Shown one piece after another: positions 62,893 through 64,000 of a stretch of DNA of 64,000 bases (position 1 is its first letter; every line of letters begins with the position of its first letter). The translations under genes were made by a program, and so were the position numbers. This stretch comes from Rhodospirillaceae bacterium (GTDB taxonomy: Bacteria; Pseudomonadota; Alphaproteobacteria; Reyranellales; Reyranellaceae): contig WOUR01000032.1 of the NCBI GenBank assembly GCA_009772935.1, positions 21,273 through 85,272 on the forward strand. The letters are read 5' to 3'. Below the pieces are notes generated by a model, which saw only the letters and a program-made list of their open reading frames with translations, had not been told where the DNA came from and made no database searches.

Positions 62893-64000
62893 ATGAAGCG
62901 GAGTCCGTGCAGCCGGCGGGAGTTGCTCCTCCTGTCGTTGGCTGCGGCGGCGGCGGTGACGTCGCCAGCCTTGGGCCAGGCGCCCGCTCCGTCACCGACA
63001 CCCGCGTCTGCGACACCCCAGAGGAAGCTCTTCTCGCCGGCTGAACTCGACCAGATCTTCGCGCCCATCGCGCTTTATGACGATGCGCTGCTGTCGCAGG
63101 TGCTGATGGCCTCGACCTATCCGCTCGAGATCGTCGAGGCCGCGCGCTGGCAGCAGGCCAATCCGGGCCCGACGGGCGATGCCGCCGTCGCCGCCGTGGC
63201 CGACAAGACCTGGGACGTCAGCGTGAAGTCACTGGTCGCATTCCCGTCTCTCCTGAAGCAGATGAACGAGCATCTCGACTGGACGCAGAAGCTGGGCGAC
63301 GCGCTGCTCGGCCAGCAGGCCGATGTCGCGGCCTCGATCCAACGGCTGCGCGCCAAGGCCGCTGCGGCGGGCACGCTGAAGATCGGCGCTGGTCCGCAAT
63401 ACACGGTGTCGACCGAGACGCAGGGCAGCGAGACCGTCTATGCCATCGCGCAGTCCAGTCCGCAGGTCGTCTACGTCCCGACCTATGATCCCAACACCGC
63501 CTACGGAACCTGGTCCGAACCGGCCTATCCGCCGACCACCTGGCCGCTGGGCGGCGCGCTGCTGCGCGGCCTGATGTGGGGCGCCGGTATAGCGGCGGCG
63601 GGCGCCCTGTTCGGCGGTTGGCGCTGGGGCTATGGCGCCGGTGGCTGGGGCAACAGCTACACGACGGTGAACGTCAATCGCGCCGTGAACATCGACCGCA
63701 ACTTCAATCGCAACAACATCGGCACCGGCGACCGTTGGCAGCATCAGGTGGAGCACCGGCGCGGCGTCGCCTATCGCGATCCGGCGATCCGTCAGCAGTT
63801 CGGCCAGAACCGCCCGGGCGCGGAGCAGCGCGAACAGTTCCGGGGACAGGTCCAGCGTCCCGCTCAAACGCCGGCGGGCGGTGCCGGGACCAACCGCCCG
63901 GGCGCCGGAGCGGGCGCAGGCGGCGCACAGCGTCCTGCGCAGCGTCCCGGGGCGGGTGCAGGTGCCGGCGCCGTCCAGCGTCCGGGTGGCAGCGGCGGCG
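62893..64000 (+). CDS. DUF3300 domain protein, 3' end outside window
   Basis: At least 369 residues, open to the window end. A signal peptide with an S-R-R-E-L-L-L-L-S twin-arginine-like start is followed by FAPIALYDDALLSQVLMASTYPLEIVEAARW, the characteristic DUF3300 motif, then QVVYVPTYDPN. After a transmembrane-like glycine-rich stretch come RDP/NRP-rich repeats (FNRNNIGTGDRWQHQVEHRRGVAYRD) and a Gly/Ala/Pro/Gln-rich tail. GGAGGGAAC precedes ATG 62893. The function is unknown; it is exported and probably envelope-associated. Confidence 0.9.
   Translation, partial: MKRSPCSRRELLLLSLAAAAAVTSPALGQAPAPSPTPASATPQRKLFSPAELDQIFAPIALYDDALLSQVLMASTYPLEIVEAARWQQANPGPTGDAAVAAVADKTWDVSVKSLVAFPSLLKQMNEHLDWTQKLGDALLGQQADVAASIQRLRAKAAAAGTLKIGAGPQYTVSTETQGSETVYAIAQSSPQVVYVPTYDPNTAYGTWSEPAYPPTTWPLGGALLRGLMWGAGIAAAGALFGGWRWGYGAGGWGNSYTTVNVNRAVNIDRNFNRNNIGTGDRWQHQVEHRRGVAYRDPAIRQQFGQNRPGAEQREQFRGQVQRPAQTPAGGAGTNRPGAGAGAGGAQRPAQRPGAGAGAGAVQRPGGSGG

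Overview
The window is high-GC DNA from an alphaproteobacterium. The gene neighbourhoods rplM-rpsI, aminotransferase-hom-glpX-recJ and class I phaC, the many solute-uptake systems (Liv, Pot, Tct) and the XRE regulator type all fit a metabolically versatile Rhodospirillales or Hyphomicrobiales soil or water bacterium. The genus is not determined; a Reyranella- or Bradyrhizobium-like host is a guess.

Left chromosomal part (1-42,448). A truncated MFS transporter and a glutathione S-transferase are followed by a tandem pair of Rieske oxygenases, metY, and a tctB-tctA locus whose tctA is broken by a deletion of about 80 bp. Next come a lactonase-fold protein facing an SDR enzyme that lacks its catalytic tyrosine, an EamA exporter, a complete five-gene branched-chain amino-acid (Liv-type) ABC operon, and a two-component system divergent from a DegP/HtrA protease. 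Then follow a YunG-like/CoA-binding pair, an Old Yellow Enzyme homologue, a peroxiredoxin, a polyamine-type ABC operon headed by a flavin monooxygenase, a class II aldolase, a lone TctC, and an enoyl-CoA hydratase/thioesterase region. The part ends with rplM-rpsI, a gamma carbonic anhydrase, phaC, an OmpA lipoprotein, aminotransferase-hom-glpX-recJ and tRNA-Glu.

Integrated element (42,432-57,205, about 14.8 kb). It sits exactly in the 3' end of tRNA-Glu. It is bounded by a perfect 17-bp direct repeat, carries matching 24-bp arm-type repeats just inside both ends, and has a tyrosine integrase at the right end. Nearly all its genes are intact and tightly packed on the minus strand. They include an apparent subset of T7-type podophage morphogenesis genes: a scaffold-like protein (gp9), gp13-like and gp14-like internal virion proteins and a small terminase (gp18-like). 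No major capsid, portal, large terminase, tail, gp15/16 or RNA polymerase gene is present. A 650-residue helicase-like ATPase, a serine recombinase, an XRE regulator, a noncoding hub of three ~100-bp repeats and a low-GC cargo end (P-loop ATPase plus two small proteins) complete it. This is the most interesting part of the window: it looks like a satellite that borrows virions of a T7-like helper phage and supplies its own assembly and packaging-specificity factors. A reduced temperate podoprophage is the main alternative.

Right chromosomal part (57,206-64,000). A minus-strand cluster encodes a DUF3141 (PHA-synthase-like) hydrolase, a phosphate acetyl/butyryltransferase, a FabI enoyl reductase and acetate kinase, probably acyl-phosphate and storage-polymer metabolism. 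After it come a small lipoprotein and a DUF3300 protein cut by the window end. All functional names rest on reading motifs in translated sequence; no database search was run.
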